Part shown: one piece after another, positions 8,539 to 16,322 of the stretch
Position numbering within the stretch: the stretch's first letter is position 1
Layout: each line of letters begins with the position of its first letter
Assembly (NCBI RefSeq): GCF_010977555.1
Contig: NZ_CP048815.1
Location: 4,146,501 to 4,210,500, forward strand
DNA from: Caulobacter rhizosphaerae
GTDB lineage: Bacteria > Pseudomonadota > Alphaproteobacteria > Caulobacterales > Caulobacteraceae
Reading direction: 5' to 3'
DNA: 64,000 nt
Notes under the pieces: model-generated
Told to the model about the DNA's origin: nothing
Database searches by the model: none
What the model saw: only the letters and a program-made list of their open reading frames with translations
Program-made: the position numbers and the translations under genes

Positions 8539-9570
8539 TCAGCTGGCGGGCGGTGCGGTCGATTGGCGGACGACCAGGGTCAGTTCGGCCAGCACATGCC
8601 TGCGCGGCTGGTCATCGTCGGCGTCGCGGCGGGCCAGGCCGGCGGCCAGTTCCACGGCGGTGGCGGCCATGTCGGCGATCGGCTGGTGGATGGTGGTCAA
8701 CTGCGGCCAGATGGTCGAGGCGACGGGCGTGTCGTCGAAGCCGGCGATGCTGAGTTCGGTCGGCACGGCGATTCCCATGCCATGGGCGACGGCGCTGACG
8801 GCCGCGGCCATGTCGTCGTTGCTGGCGAAGATCGCCGATGGCCGGCGGCGCAGGCCCAGCAGCTGGCTGGCCGCCGTCAGGCCCGAGCGATAGGTGAAGG
8901 CGCCCTCGACGACATAGGCGTCGGGCACCGCCAGGCCCGCTTGCGCCATGGTCGCCCGAAAGCCCTCTTCGCGCCGCGTCGAGGTCGAGTGCGACGGATC
9001 CCCCCGGACAAGGGCGATATCGACGTGGCCCAGCGCGATCAGGTGCCGGGTCATCATCGCCGCGCCCTCGAAGTCGTCGATCGCGACGGACGTCACGTCC
9101 GGCGACGGCCTGGCCGTGGCGAAGCTGACGGGCGCGACGCCGGCGGCGGCCAGCAGCTTGAGAATCTTGGCGTCGTCGCACAGCGGCGGCGGCAGGACCA
9201 CGGCGCCGACCCCCGCTTCGATCAGCTTGGCCACCGCCCGGGCCGGGGTGGGATGGGCGGCCGTGGGCTCGATCAGCAGTTGGCAGCCGATTTCACCGGC
9301 CTTGCGGAAGGCGCCCATCAGGAAGGCGCTGAGATTGGACGAGTTGGGATTGGAATACAGCACCCCCACCTGGGCGACGCCGGTTCGTGTCGCGCGCGCC
9401 ACCGCGTTGGGGCGATAGCCGAGTTCCTCGATCGACTTCAGCACCTTGGCCCGCGCCGCCTCGCTGATGAAGGCGTAGTCGTTGATCACCCGCGAGACCG
9501 TCATCGAGGACACGCCTGCGTGCCTGGCGACGTCGTGAAGGGTCACGCCGGGTCGTCGTTTTCCGCTCAA
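8539..9570 (-). CDS. LacI-family transcriptional regulator (first copy)
   Basis: A LacI/GalR repressor of 343 residues. The frame extends to 9687 with a possible ATG at 9621, but the TTG at 9570 has GGGGAG six bases before it and gives the usual short N terminus (LSGKRRPGVTLHDVARHAG). The helix-turn-helix and hinge (VTLHDVARHAGVSSMTVSRVIND, then RPNAVARATRTG) are followed by a periplasmic-binding-protein-like effector domain from about residue 60 (VGVLYSNPNSSNLSAFLMGA, FASNDDMAAAV, GFDDTPVAS). It lies between the GH28-like gene and the GH97 operator, all on the same strand. It is closely similar to the LacI at 15003-16109, including the effector-domain motifs, so the two may recognise related sugars and operators. 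It is probably one of the repressors of this locus. Confidence 0.92.
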   Translation of the reverse strand: MSGKRRPGVTLHDVARHAGVSSMTVSRVINDYAFISEAARAKVLKSIEELGYRPNAVARATRTGVAQVGVLYSNPNSSNLSAFLMGAFRKAGEIGCQLLIEPTAAHPTPARAVAKLIEAGVGAVVLPPPLCDDAKILKLLAAAGVAPVSFATARPSPDVTSVAIDDFEGAAMMTRHLIALGHVDIALVRGDPSHSTSTRREEGFRATMAQAGLAVPDAYVVEGAFTYRSGLTAASQLLGLRRRPSAIFASNDDMAAAVSAVAHGMGIAVPTELSIAGFDDTPVASTIWPQLTTIHQPIADMAATAVELAAGLARRDADDDQPRRHVLAELTLVVRQSTAPPAS

Positions 9571-9624
9571 GAGGCTCTCCCCGTGGATCGTCGCGGGCGC
9601 GAACGGTCTTCCACGGGGCATTCT

Positions 9625-9639
9625 AGCCAAGATTTGGCT
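9625..9639. promoter_or_regulatory. Inverted repeat upstream of the first lacI gene
   Basis: AGCCAA-GAT-TTGGCT, a perfect 6-bp inverted repeat 55 bases upstream of the preferred TTG start. It differs from the ATCGAT operators of the locus. It could be a site for another regulator or a chance palindrome. Confidence 0.3.
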
Positions 9640-9706
9640 TCGACCGCCTAGGCTAAATCGACGAGGCGCGACCGCACGGCGGCGCACGACCGTCCGGCCA
9701 CCGCCC

Positions 9707-11167
9707 CTATTTGAAGGAAAGACCGCTCACATAGGGGCCCACCTCAAGGATCTCGGGCGCCGGTCCGGTCAGTTTGCGACCGGCGATCGTGACATTGTCG
9801 AAGGTCACGTTGCGCACCGGCCGGTCCGGGGCGTAGCCGGCGATGATCGACGGTCCGGCCCAGCCCGATCCCGTATAGCTGACGTTCCTGAAGTGCACGC
9901 CGTCGATCAGCAGGCCCGGGCTGGCGCCGTACTTGGCGTTATAGACCACCCGCAGATTGATCAGCTTGCCCTCCTCGACATGGTCCACGCGGATGTTGCT
10001 GAAGGTGACGTCGCGGACGGTGTTGGTGTCGCCGGCGCTGATGGCCATAGCGCCCTCGTATTCCGGATCGTCCTCGTCGAGGTTGAGGACGTCGATGTCG
10101 TCGAAGACGATGTCCTGCAGGGTGTTGGGCTTGGCGCTGTCACCATGCAGGCCCACGAACATGGCGTGGGCCACGTCGGGCCAGAAGATCGAACGGCTGA
10201 CCCGCACGCGGCGCGTGTCGCCCACGCCGTTCTTGCGGGTGGCGTAGATGGCGACGCTGTCGTCGGAGGTGCGGATGAACGCTCGGTCGATATCCACGTC
10301 CTGGCAGGCGAAGACGTTGATCCCGTCGGACCACGCGCCCTTGCCGAACGCCTTGATGTCGTGGAACCGCACCTGACGCGACGAACTGCACGCTAGCGAG
10401 CCGTGCACCGGATTGAGGAAGGTCGGCCCCTCGATCAGGACATTGGTCGAGTCCTGGACCACCAGTTGGTCCGACTCCAGGAACATCCCGTGGCCGATGA
10501 TCTTCAGGTTCTCGACCTTGGTCGGCTGGAACACGCCCTGCATCAGCGCGCCGCCCGCGAGATAGATCGTCTGGTTGGAGGCCGTCGGGAAGGACGTTGC
10601 GCCGTCCGGCGGGACGTGCAGGCCGGGTCCGTAGACGACGACGCCGGGCCCCGGCGCCGGCGGGGCGATCGGCTCGCCCGCAAGGATGTGCAGGTTGCCC
10701 AGGCGGTCGCCGTCGAACTCCACCGAAAGGTTCTGCGGCCGATCGAGGGTGAAATAGACGACACCGCCCTTCACCGTGGTCTTGACCGCGTTGCGCCGGG
10801 GCCGGACCTCGACCCTTCGGAAGTCGCCGTTGTTCTTCTGGACCGCGACCTCAACGGTCCCGCGGAAATCGAATTGGACCAGCGAGGCGTCGTGCGGGCG
10901 GTCCTGGTCGACCTTGATGTTGTACTCATAGAGATCGCGCCAGGGCCCGCCCGGACGCCGGACCCGCACCGTGAAATCATCGCTGTGCAGGCTGTAGACC
11001 AGCTTGGCGGGCGGAGTGGGGTAGATCTGCAGGTTCGGGTCGACCTGCGCCGCCCCGGCCGGGTCGGTGTTGCTCTGGGCGACGGCCGCGCTTGAGAGTC
11101 CCAGCGCCAGGAGCAGGGATGCGGCCAGAGTCCTGGCCGCCGATCGGGAACCCCTGTGTCTGCGCAT
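9707..11167 (-). CDS. Exported right-handed beta-helix glycoside hydrolase (GH28-like)
   Basis: A 486-residue pectin-lyase-fold hydrolase. The ATG at 11167 has GGGGAG seven bases upstream; the frame opens 12 codons earlier. A signal peptide (about 1-31, ending AAVAQ) is followed by a beta-sandwich-like N-terminal domain (about 45-165) and then beta-helix coils to the C terminus. Candidate catalytic residues are D281 (WSDGIN), D302-D303 (TSDDSVAIY) and H341 (GLHGDS). The D-N20-DD spacing equals that of GH28 polygalacturonases. The N-terminal domain also recalls GH49 dextranases, so the family call is GH28-like rather than firm. An operator sits 38 bases upstream. With GH88 and a symporter nearby, an acidic polysaccharide substrate is plausible. 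Confidence 0.78.
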   Translation of the reverse strand: MRRHRGSRSAARTLAASLLLALGLSSAAVAQSNTDPAGAAQVDPNLQIYPTPPAKLVYSLHSDDFTVRVRRPGGPWRDLYEYNIKVDQDRPHDASLVQFDFRGTVEVAVQKNNGDFRRVEVRPRRNAVKTTVKGGVVYFTLDRPQNLSVEFDGDRLGNLHILAGEPIAPPAPGPGVVVYGPGLHVPPDGATSFPTASNQTIYLAGGALMQGVFQPTKVENLKIIGHGMFLESDQLVVQDSTNVLIEGPTFLNPVHGSLACSSSRQVRFHDIKAFGKGAWSDGINVFACQDVDIDRAFIRTSDDSVAIYATRKNGVGDTRRVRVSRSIFWPDVAHAMFVGLHGDSAKPNTLQDIVFDDIDVLNLDEDDPEYEGAMAISAGDTNTVRDVTFSNIRVDHVEEGKLINLRVVYNAKYGASPGLLIDGVHFRNVSYTGSGWAGPSIIAGYAPDRPVRNVTFDNVTIAGRKLTGPAPEILEVGPYVSGLSFK

Positions 11168-11204
11168 GACGTCACTCCCCGCGGACGGCTGGAGCGCCGT
11201 CACT

Positions 11205-11218
11205 TGATATCGATATCA
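11205..11218. promoter_or_regulatory. LacI-family operator candidate 4
   Basis: TGATATCGATATCA, identical to the copy at 8472. It is 38 bases upstream of the GH28-like start codon, where bound repressor would block the promoter or early elongation. Confidence 0.78.
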
Positions 11219-11343
11219 TCGAGTCATAGTCATGTTGGCGGCGCGTGTCACTAGCGGGCTCCAAGCTTGGCGTCGACGGGAAGAGTGAGATCGTCGGTTT
11301 CTCGGGTCCGGCATGCCGCCGTCGGAGTCCTCGATATCGTCCG

Positions 11344-11378
11344 AAAAACGCGGGGCGCCGGCCGAGCCAGGCGCCCCG
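11344..11378 (-). terminator. Orphan minus-strand terminator in the divergent region
   Basis: A perfect 9-bp GC stem (11351-11359 with 11370-11378, 10-base loop) is followed on the minus strand by CG and five T residues (11344-11348). No gene ends here. It may insulate the GH28-like promoter, attenuate an untranslated leader, or be left over from a lost gene. Confidence 0.6.
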
Positions 11379-11444
11379 TTCCCGGAGTCAGGAGAATCCA
11401 CCCGGGAAAATTCGCAGGACAGGGGCCTAAGGGCCCGAGATAAC

Positions 11445-11458
11445 TGTTATCGATATCA
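11445..11458. promoter_or_regulatory. LacI-family operator candidate 5
   Basis: TGTTATCGATATCA, identical to the copy at 4471. It lies 152 bases upstream of the symporter start. Confidence 0.72.
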
Positions 11459-11509
11459 TCGCTGAATGGCAAGCCCTTTCCGTTCGGAGCCGGTACGGTG
11501 GATTTTGAT

Positions 11510-11523
11510 TGGTATCGATATCT
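11510..11523. promoter_or_regulatory. LacI-family operator candidate 6
   Basis: TGGTATCGATATCT, a weaker copy 65 bases (centre to centre) from candidate 5 and 87 bases before the symporter start. A pair of sites here parallels the pair upstream of the receptor. Confidence 0.62.
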
Positions 11524-11609
11524 CTTTTCGATTATCACAGAGCTACCCGAGCGGCTCCAGAGCCGCGCCGCCGCCTGGCGTCAAACGGGGGGAGGAGTCG
11601 CTCGAGGCC

Positions 11610-12866
11610 ATGAACAAGAAGAACTACGCGCTGCTCAGCGCCTTTCTGTTCCTCTACTTCTTCGCTCAGGCGATGAGCATCTCGCTGCTGGCCCTGTGGC
11701 TCAAGCGCACCCTCGGCCTGACCGGCGCCCAGACCGGCGTGGTGTTCTCGGCCAACTTCATCTTCGCCATGGCCTCGCAGCCGATCTACGGCTTCCTGTC
11801 CGACAAGGTGGGCTTCCGCAAGACCATCCTGTGGGTCATCGCCGCCCTGGTGATGCTGTCGGGCGCCTTCTTCGCCTTCGTCTACGGCCCGCTGCTGAAG
11901 AGCAACATCCTGCTGGGCGCGGCGTTGGGCGGGCTCTATCTGGGCGTCACCTTCATCGCCGGCAGCTACGCCCTGGAGTCCTATGTCGACCGCGTCGGCC
12001 GCAAGGACGGGTTCGAATACAGCCGCGCCCGGCTGTGGGGCTCGCTGGGCTTCGCCTTCGCGGCGTTCTTCTCGGGCCGGCTCTACAACATCGACCCGCT
12101 GATCAATTTCTCCCTGGCCTCGCTGGCCGGCCTGCTGCTGCTGCCGATCCTGGCCATGACCCGGATCGAGGGCGCCGCCGACGAGCAGGCCCGTTCGGAA
12201 AGCCTCAGGCCGCTGGACGCCCTGGCCATCCTGAAGCTGCCCAAGTTCTGGGGCTTCATGGTCCTGATCCTGGGGGTGACCAACCTCTACCTGGTCTTCG
12301 ACCAGCAGTTTCCCGCCTACTACGCCTCGCAGTTCGCCGATCCCAAGCACGGCGCGGCGATGTTCGGCTACCTGAACTCGGCCCAGATCTTCGTCGAGGC
12401 GGGGATGCTGTTCGTGGCCCCGTTCATCGTCAACCGCACGGGCGCCAAGAACGGCCTCCTGCTGGCGGCCGCGATCATGATCTTCCGCATCACCGGCTCG
12501 GGCCTCGTCGAGGGGCCGGTGGCGATCTCGGCGATGAAGATGCTCCATTCCCTGGAGCTGCCGATCCTGGCGGTGTCGATCTTCCGCTACATCGCCGCCC
12601 ATTTCGAGGCCCGCCTGGCCTCGACCCTCTATCTGGTGGGGGTCAGCTTCGGCCATTCCCTGGGCCTGGCCGTCCTGTCGCCGATCGTCGGCAAGTCCTA
12701 CGACCTGATCGGCTTCCCCCACACCTATCTGCTGATCGCCCTGGGCGCGGCGCTGTTCTGGACCGCCTCGCTGTTCGCCCTGTCGCCGACGCCGGCTTCG
12801 GCGAGCAAGGCCGATCCCGCGCTGAAGACCGCCCTCCCCGACGCCGATCTAGCCAAGGTCGACTGA
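11610..12866 (+). CDS. LacY-type oligosaccharide:proton symporter (MFS, OHS family)
   Basis: A 418-residue, 12-helix inner-membrane symporter that aligns along its whole length with E. coli LacY (417 residues). The start at 11610 gives the canonical MNKKNYALLS N terminus; an upstream in-frame ATG at 11466 lies before the operators. Aligned by eye, E123 and R141 match LacY E126/R144, and D231, R293, K310, H313 and E316 match D240, R302, K319, H322 and E325, so the proton-coupling groups are kept. LacY D237 and K358, a charge pair, are both gone (L228 and H349). Sugar-binding E269 is I260, with an acidic residue at the N272 position instead (E263). This suggests the same mechanism with a different sugar. 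It starts the plus-strand operon with GH88 (3 bases later) and fructokinase, behind two operators. Confidence 0.92.
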   Translation: MNKKNYALLSAFLFLYFFAQAMSISLLALWLKRTLGLTGAQTGVVFSANFIFAMASQPIYGFLSDKVGFRKTILWVIAALVMLSGAFFAFVYGPLLKSNILLGAALGGLYLGVTFIAGSYALESYVDRVGRKDGFEYSRARLWGSLGFAFAAFFSGRLYNIDPLINFSLASLAGLLLLPILAMTRIEGAADEQARSESLRPLDALAILKLPKFWGFMVLILGVTNLYLVFDQQFPAYYASQFADPKHGAAMFGYLNSAQIFVEAGMLFVAPFIVNRTGAKNGLLLAAAIMIFRITGSGLVEGPVAISAMKMLHSLELPILAVSIFRYIAAHFEARLASTLYLVGVSFGHSLGLAVLSPIVGKSYDLIGFPHTYLLIALGAALFWTASLFALSPTPASASKADPALKTALPDADLAKVD

Positions 12867-12869
12867 TCC

Positions 12870-14072
12870 ATGCCGCCGATGCCCCCTCCACCGACCTCTG
12901 ATCGCGAACCGCTGAAGCTGCGCGCCGCCCTGGAAGGCCGCGCGCCCGACCGCGCCGCCCTGGACGCGATCCTGGCCGCCGTGCTCGCCCGCATCGACGC
13001 CAATCTGGCGGTGTTCACCGACGCCTTCCCCGCGCCGTCCAGCGTCGGCGGAGTCTATCCCGCCATGGGCAATGTCGAATGGACCAACGGCTTCTGGACC
13101 GGCATGCTGTGGCTGGCCTACGAGGCCAGCGGCGAGGCCCGCTACCGGCAGGCCGCCGAGCGGCAGGTGCAAAGCTTCAAGGACCGGGTCGACCGCCGGA
13201 TCAATGTCGACCACCACGACCTGGGCTTCCTCTATTCGCTGTCCTGCGTGGCGGCCTACAAGCTGACCGGCGACGTCCAGGCGCGCGACGCGGCGCTGGA
13301 GGCCGCGCGCCTGCTGCTGGCCCGCTACCTGCCGCAGGCCGGCATCATCCAGGCCTGGGGCGACCTCGGCGATCCCGCCCAGGCCGGCCGGATGATCATC
13401 GACTGCAACCTGAACCTGCCCCTGCTCTACTGGGCGAGCGAGACGACCGGCGACCGTGCTTTCGCCGACGCGGCGGACCGCCATATCGAGCAGGCCGCAC
13501 GCCACATCGTGCGGCCCGACGGCTCGACCTTCCATACCTTCTTCATGGATCCGGTCACCGGCGCCCCGCGAATGGGCAAGACCCACCAGGGCCATAGCGA
13601 CAGCTCGTGCTGGGCGCGCGGCCAGGCCTGGGGGATCAGCGGCTTTCCGCTGGTCCACCGCTACAAGGCCGATCCGTCGCTGCTGGCGCTGAGCGCCCGG
13701 CTGGCCAACTACTACCTCAACCGCCTGCCGGCCGACCTGATCTGTTGCTGGGACCTGGTGTTCACCGGCCCGCCGCACGAACGCGACAGCTCGGCGGCGG
13801 CGATCGCGGCCTGCGGCCTGCTGGAACTGGCGCGCGGACTGCCGCTCACAGACCCCGACCGCGCCGCCTACGAGGGCGCGGCCCTGGCGACGGTCGAGAC
13901 CCTGGGGACGCGCTACCTGCTGCCGCCCGGACCGCCGGGCACGGGCGTCCTGGCCCACGCGGTCTACCACATGCCCAACGGCGTTGGCGTCGACGAGGCC
14001 TGCATCTGGGGCGACTACTTCTTCCTCGAGGCCCTGGTCCGGCTGACGCGCGCCTGGGAGCCCTACTGGTGA
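12870..14072 (+). CDS. GH88-type unsaturated glucuronyl hydrolase (cytoplasmic)
   Basis: A 400-residue (alpha/alpha)6-barrel enzyme that removes a delta-4,5-unsaturated uronic acid from the non-reducing end of oligosaccharides made by polysaccharide lyases. Family motifs run in order: WTNGFWTGMLWLAYE (about 71-85), HHDLGF with D117, MIIDCNLNLPLLYWAS with D178, GQAWGISGF, and CIWGDYFFLEALVRL near the end. D117 and D178 correspond to the two catalytic Asp residues of the Bacillus enzyme (D88, D149). There is no signal peptide, so it should act on oligosaccharides brought in by the adjacent symporter. Its TGA overlaps the GTG of the kinase gene. No lyase gene is in the window, so the unsaturated substrate must be made by an enzyme encoded elsewhere or by other organisms. 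Confidence 0.88.
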   Translation: MPPMPPPPTSDREPLKLRAALEGRAPDRAALDAILAAVLARIDANLAVFTDAFPAPSSVGGVYPAMGNVEWTNGFWTGMLWLAYEASGEARYRQAAERQVQSFKDRVDRRINVDHHDLGFLYSLSCVAAYKLTGDVQARDAALEAARLLLARYLPQAGIIQAWGDLGDPAQAGRMIIDCNLNLPLLYWASETTGDRAFADAADRHIEQAARHIVRPDGSTFHTFFMDPVTGAPRMGKTHQGHSDSSCWARGQAWGISGFPLVHRYKADPSLLALSARLANYYLNRLPADLICCWDLVFTGPPHERDSSAAAIAACGLLELARGLPLTDPDRAAYEGAALATVETLGTRYLLPPGPPGTGVLAHAVYHMPNGVGVDEACIWGDYFFLEALVRLTRAWEPYW

Positions 14073-15001
14073 TCCAGGTCGGTATTGATTTCGGCGGGAC
14101 CAAGGTCGAGGCCGCCGCCCTGGACGCCCAGGGCAATTATCTGGCGCGGGTGCGAGCCCCCAATCCCGGCGCCTACGACGCCGCCATCGAGACCGTGCGC
14201 GACCTGATCGCCCAGGTCGAGCAGCAGGCCGGCGGCCGCGGCACGATCGGCGTCGGCTCGCCCGGTTCGATCTCGCCGACCACGGGCGTGATGCGCAATT
14301 CCAATTCGGTCTATCTGAATGGCCGCACCTTCCGGGAGGACCTGACCGCCGCCCTGGGTCGTCCGGTGCGCCTGGCCAACGACGCCAACTGCCTAGCCCT
14401 GTCCGAGGCGGTGGACGGGGCTGCGGCCGGCGCCCGCGTCGCCTTCGCCATCATCCTGGGCACCGGGTGCGGCGGCGGCCTGACCGTGGACGGACGCCTG
14501 GTCGAGGGCCCCAACGGCGTCGCCGGCGAGTGGGGCCACATCCCCCTGCCCTGGCCGACCCCGCAGGAGCTGCCCGGCCCTCGATGCTGGTGCGGCCAGC
14601 ACGGCTGCCTGGAAATGTGGGTGTCGGGCACCGGCCTGCAGCACGACTTCGCCGCCGCCACCGGCCTCCAGGTCACGGGCGAGGCGATCATCGGCCGTTT
14701 CCGCCAGGGCGAGCCCGCGGCCGTCGCCGCGTTCGACCGCTATGTCGACCGGCTGGGCCGAGCCATCGCCGTGCTCGTCAACATCGCCGATCCCGACGTG
14801 CTGGTGCTCGGCGGCGGGCTGTCCAACGTCGGCGAGATCTACGAGCGCCTGCCGGCCCTGATCGCGCCCCGGGTATTTTCCGACCGCTGGTCGGCCCGCA
14901 TCGCGCCGGCCCGCTGGGGCGACGCCTCGGGCGTGCGCGGCGCGGCGCGGCTGTGGAACGACCAGCCCGACACCCGGGCCGCCCTTCGGGTCCCCGCCTA
15001 G
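14069..15001 (+). CDS. mak: ROK-family fructokinase (Mak type)
   Basis: A 310-residue ROK sugar kinase with very strong whole-length resemblance to E. coli Mak (manno(fructo)kinase), including PGSISPTTGV, RLANDANCLALSEAVDGAAAG in two overlapping blocks, GTGCGGG and SGVRGAA. The phosphate-binding motif is DFGGTK (7-12), the catalytic Asp is D105, and the ROK zinc site is H157 with C173, C175 and C180. It would phosphorylate fructose or mannose released from the imported oligosaccharide. The GTG start at 14069 overlaps the GH88 stop (GTGA). Its stop is one base from the stop of the convergent lacI gene. The sugar specificity is by similarity only; other hexoses are possible. Confidence 0.9.
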   Translation: MIQVGIDFGGTKVEAAALDAQGNYLARVRAPNPGAYDAAIETVRDLIAQVEQQAGGRGTIGVGSPGSISPTTGVMRNSNSVYLNGRTFREDLTAALGRPVRLANDANCLALSEAVDGAAAGARVAFAIILGTGCGGGLTVDGRLVEGPNGVAGEWGHIPLPWPTPQELPGPRCWCGQHGCLEMWVSGTGLQHDFAAATGLQVTGEAIIGRFRQGEPAAVAAFDRYVDRLGRAIAVLVNIADPDVLVLGGGLSNVGEIYERLPALIAPRVFSDRWSARIAPARWGDASGVRGAARLWNDQPDTRAALRVPA

Positions 15002-15002
15002 G

Positions 15003-16109
15003 TCACGCCTTCGCGGCCCGGCGGCGCGACGGGGCCTTCGCCGGCGCCGGACCCGAGGAACCGCGCTTGACCAGGGTGAACTTCATCAGCTGATGGGTCG
15101 GGCCCGGGGCGTTTCCGGCCCGCTCGGCCTTGATCTCGTCGACGATCAGCGACACCGCCGCCCGCCCCATGGCGCTGATCGGCTGGTGGATGGTGGTCAG
15201 TTCGGGCCAGACGGTGCTGGCTATGGGCGTGTCGTCGAAGCCCACGACGGTCAGCGCCTCGGGCACGGCGATCTGCAGCCCGTGGGCCACGGCCAGGGCG
15301 GCGGCGGCCATGTCGTCGTTGCTGGCGAAGATGGCGGTCGGCCGCTCGTCCGGGCTCAGCAGCAGCTCGGCCGCCGCCAGGCCCGAGCGATAGGTGAACT
15401 GGCCCTGGACCACCCAGTCGGGATCGACTGGCAGGCCTGCGGCGGTCATGGCGTCGACGAAGCCTTCGTAGCGCAACTGGGTGGGGGTGTGCTGCGGGTC
15501 GCCCTTGACGAAACCGATCCGCGAATGGCCCAGCTCGATCAGGTGGCGGGTCATGGCCGCCGCGCCCTGGTAGTCGTCGATGCGCACCGACGAGACGTCA
15601 TGCATCGGCCGCGCGGTGGCCAGGGCCAGCACCTTCACCCCGGCCGCGTGCAGCATGTTGATGGTCGGGCGGGAGTCGCACAGCGGCGGCGGCAGGATGA
15701 CCCCGTCCACCCCCTGGTCCAGCAGGCGGCGCACGGCGGCCTTCTGGCTGGCCAGGCCGGTCGAGCGCTCCAGGACCAGCTGGGTGCCCAGCCTGGAGCT
15801 CTGCTCGATGCCGCCCAGCATCACCTCGCTGAGATAGGAGGCGCTGGGATTGCTGTAGAGCACGCCGACGCGCGGCCCCGTGTTGCCGGCCCGCGTATTG
15901 CGCGCCGCCAGGTTGGGCGAATAGTTCAGCGCCTTGATCGCCGCCTGCACCCGCTCGCGCATGGCGTCGCTGACATAGCTGTTGCCGTTGACGACGCGCG
16001 ACACGGTCATCGAGGCCACGCCGGCGTAGCGCGCCACGTCGTGGATGGTCACCGCCCGTCCGGACTCCGGCGCCGGGGGCGTTTCGACTTTGGTCTTGCC
16101 CTTGGCCAA
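15003..16109 (-). CDS. LacI-family transcriptional regulator (second copy)
   Basis: A 368-residue LacI/GalR repressor. The TTG at 16109 has AAGGAG seven bases upstream and gives LAKGKTKVE, a normal N terminus; the frame stays open to 16169. The HTH and hinge (VTIHDVARYAGVASMTVSRVV, then SPNLAARNTRAG) precede the effector domain (GVLYSNPSASYLSEVMLGG, FASNDDMAAAALAVAHG, GFDDTPIASTVWPELTT). It shares most of these motifs with the LacI at 8539-9570, so the two are paralogues. The C terminus is a Lys/Arg/Ala-rich tail. A GTTATCGATAAC palindrome 114 bases upstream suggests autoregulation or cross-regulation. Confidence 0.93.
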   Translation of the reverse strand: MAKGKTKVETPPAPESGRAVTIHDVARYAGVASMTVSRVVNGNSYVSDAMRERVQAAIKALNYSPNLAARNTRAGNTGPRVGVLYSNPSASYLSEVMLGGIEQSSRLGTQLVLERSTGLASQKAAVRRLLDQGVDGVILPPPLCDSRPTINMLHAAGVKVLALATARPMHDVSSVRIDDYQGAAAMTRHLIELGHSRIGFVKGDPQHTPTQLRYEGFVDAMTAAGLPVDPDWVVQGQFTYRSGLAAAELLLSPDERPTAIFASNDDMAAAALAVAHGLQIAVPEALTVVGFDDTPIASTVWPELTTIHQPISAMGRAAVSLIVDEIKAERAGNAPGPTHQLMKFTLVKRGSSGPAPAKAPSRRRAAKA

Positions 16110-16222
16110 GTGCGGGCTCCTTGAGCGTTCTGGACGAAAGGTTCGCGGCCGTGATCCACGCCCCGCCAAGGGCGAGCGGTGAGCCGCGCCAGGCCGCCGA
16201 ACGATTCCGGCGCCTCTCGTTC

Positions 16223-16234
16223 GTTATCGATAAC
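16223..16234. promoter_or_regulatory. LacI-type operator upstream of the second lacI gene
   Basis: GTTATCGATAAC, a perfect 12-bp palindrome with the same TATCGATA core as the six locus operators but different outer bases. The difference could distinguish the targets of the two LacI paralogues. Confidence 0.65.
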
Positions 16235-16322
16235 TTCTCAGTCCTAGAAGGGCTTGGCAAGTTTTCGTCGGCCGCCGCGCGGGGCGAAGCGGGCGTCGCG
16301 CGGCCCTGACCGCGGAACGGTC

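Larger units (their letters stand above)
11168..11609. other. Divergent control region between the GH28-like and symporter genes
   Basis: The gap of 442 bases contains three operators (11205, 11445, 11510) and a minus-strand hairpin-plus-T-run terminator (11344-11378). Short minus-strand open frames here (for example 11251-11538) cross the operators and have no coding character. Confidence 0.6.
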
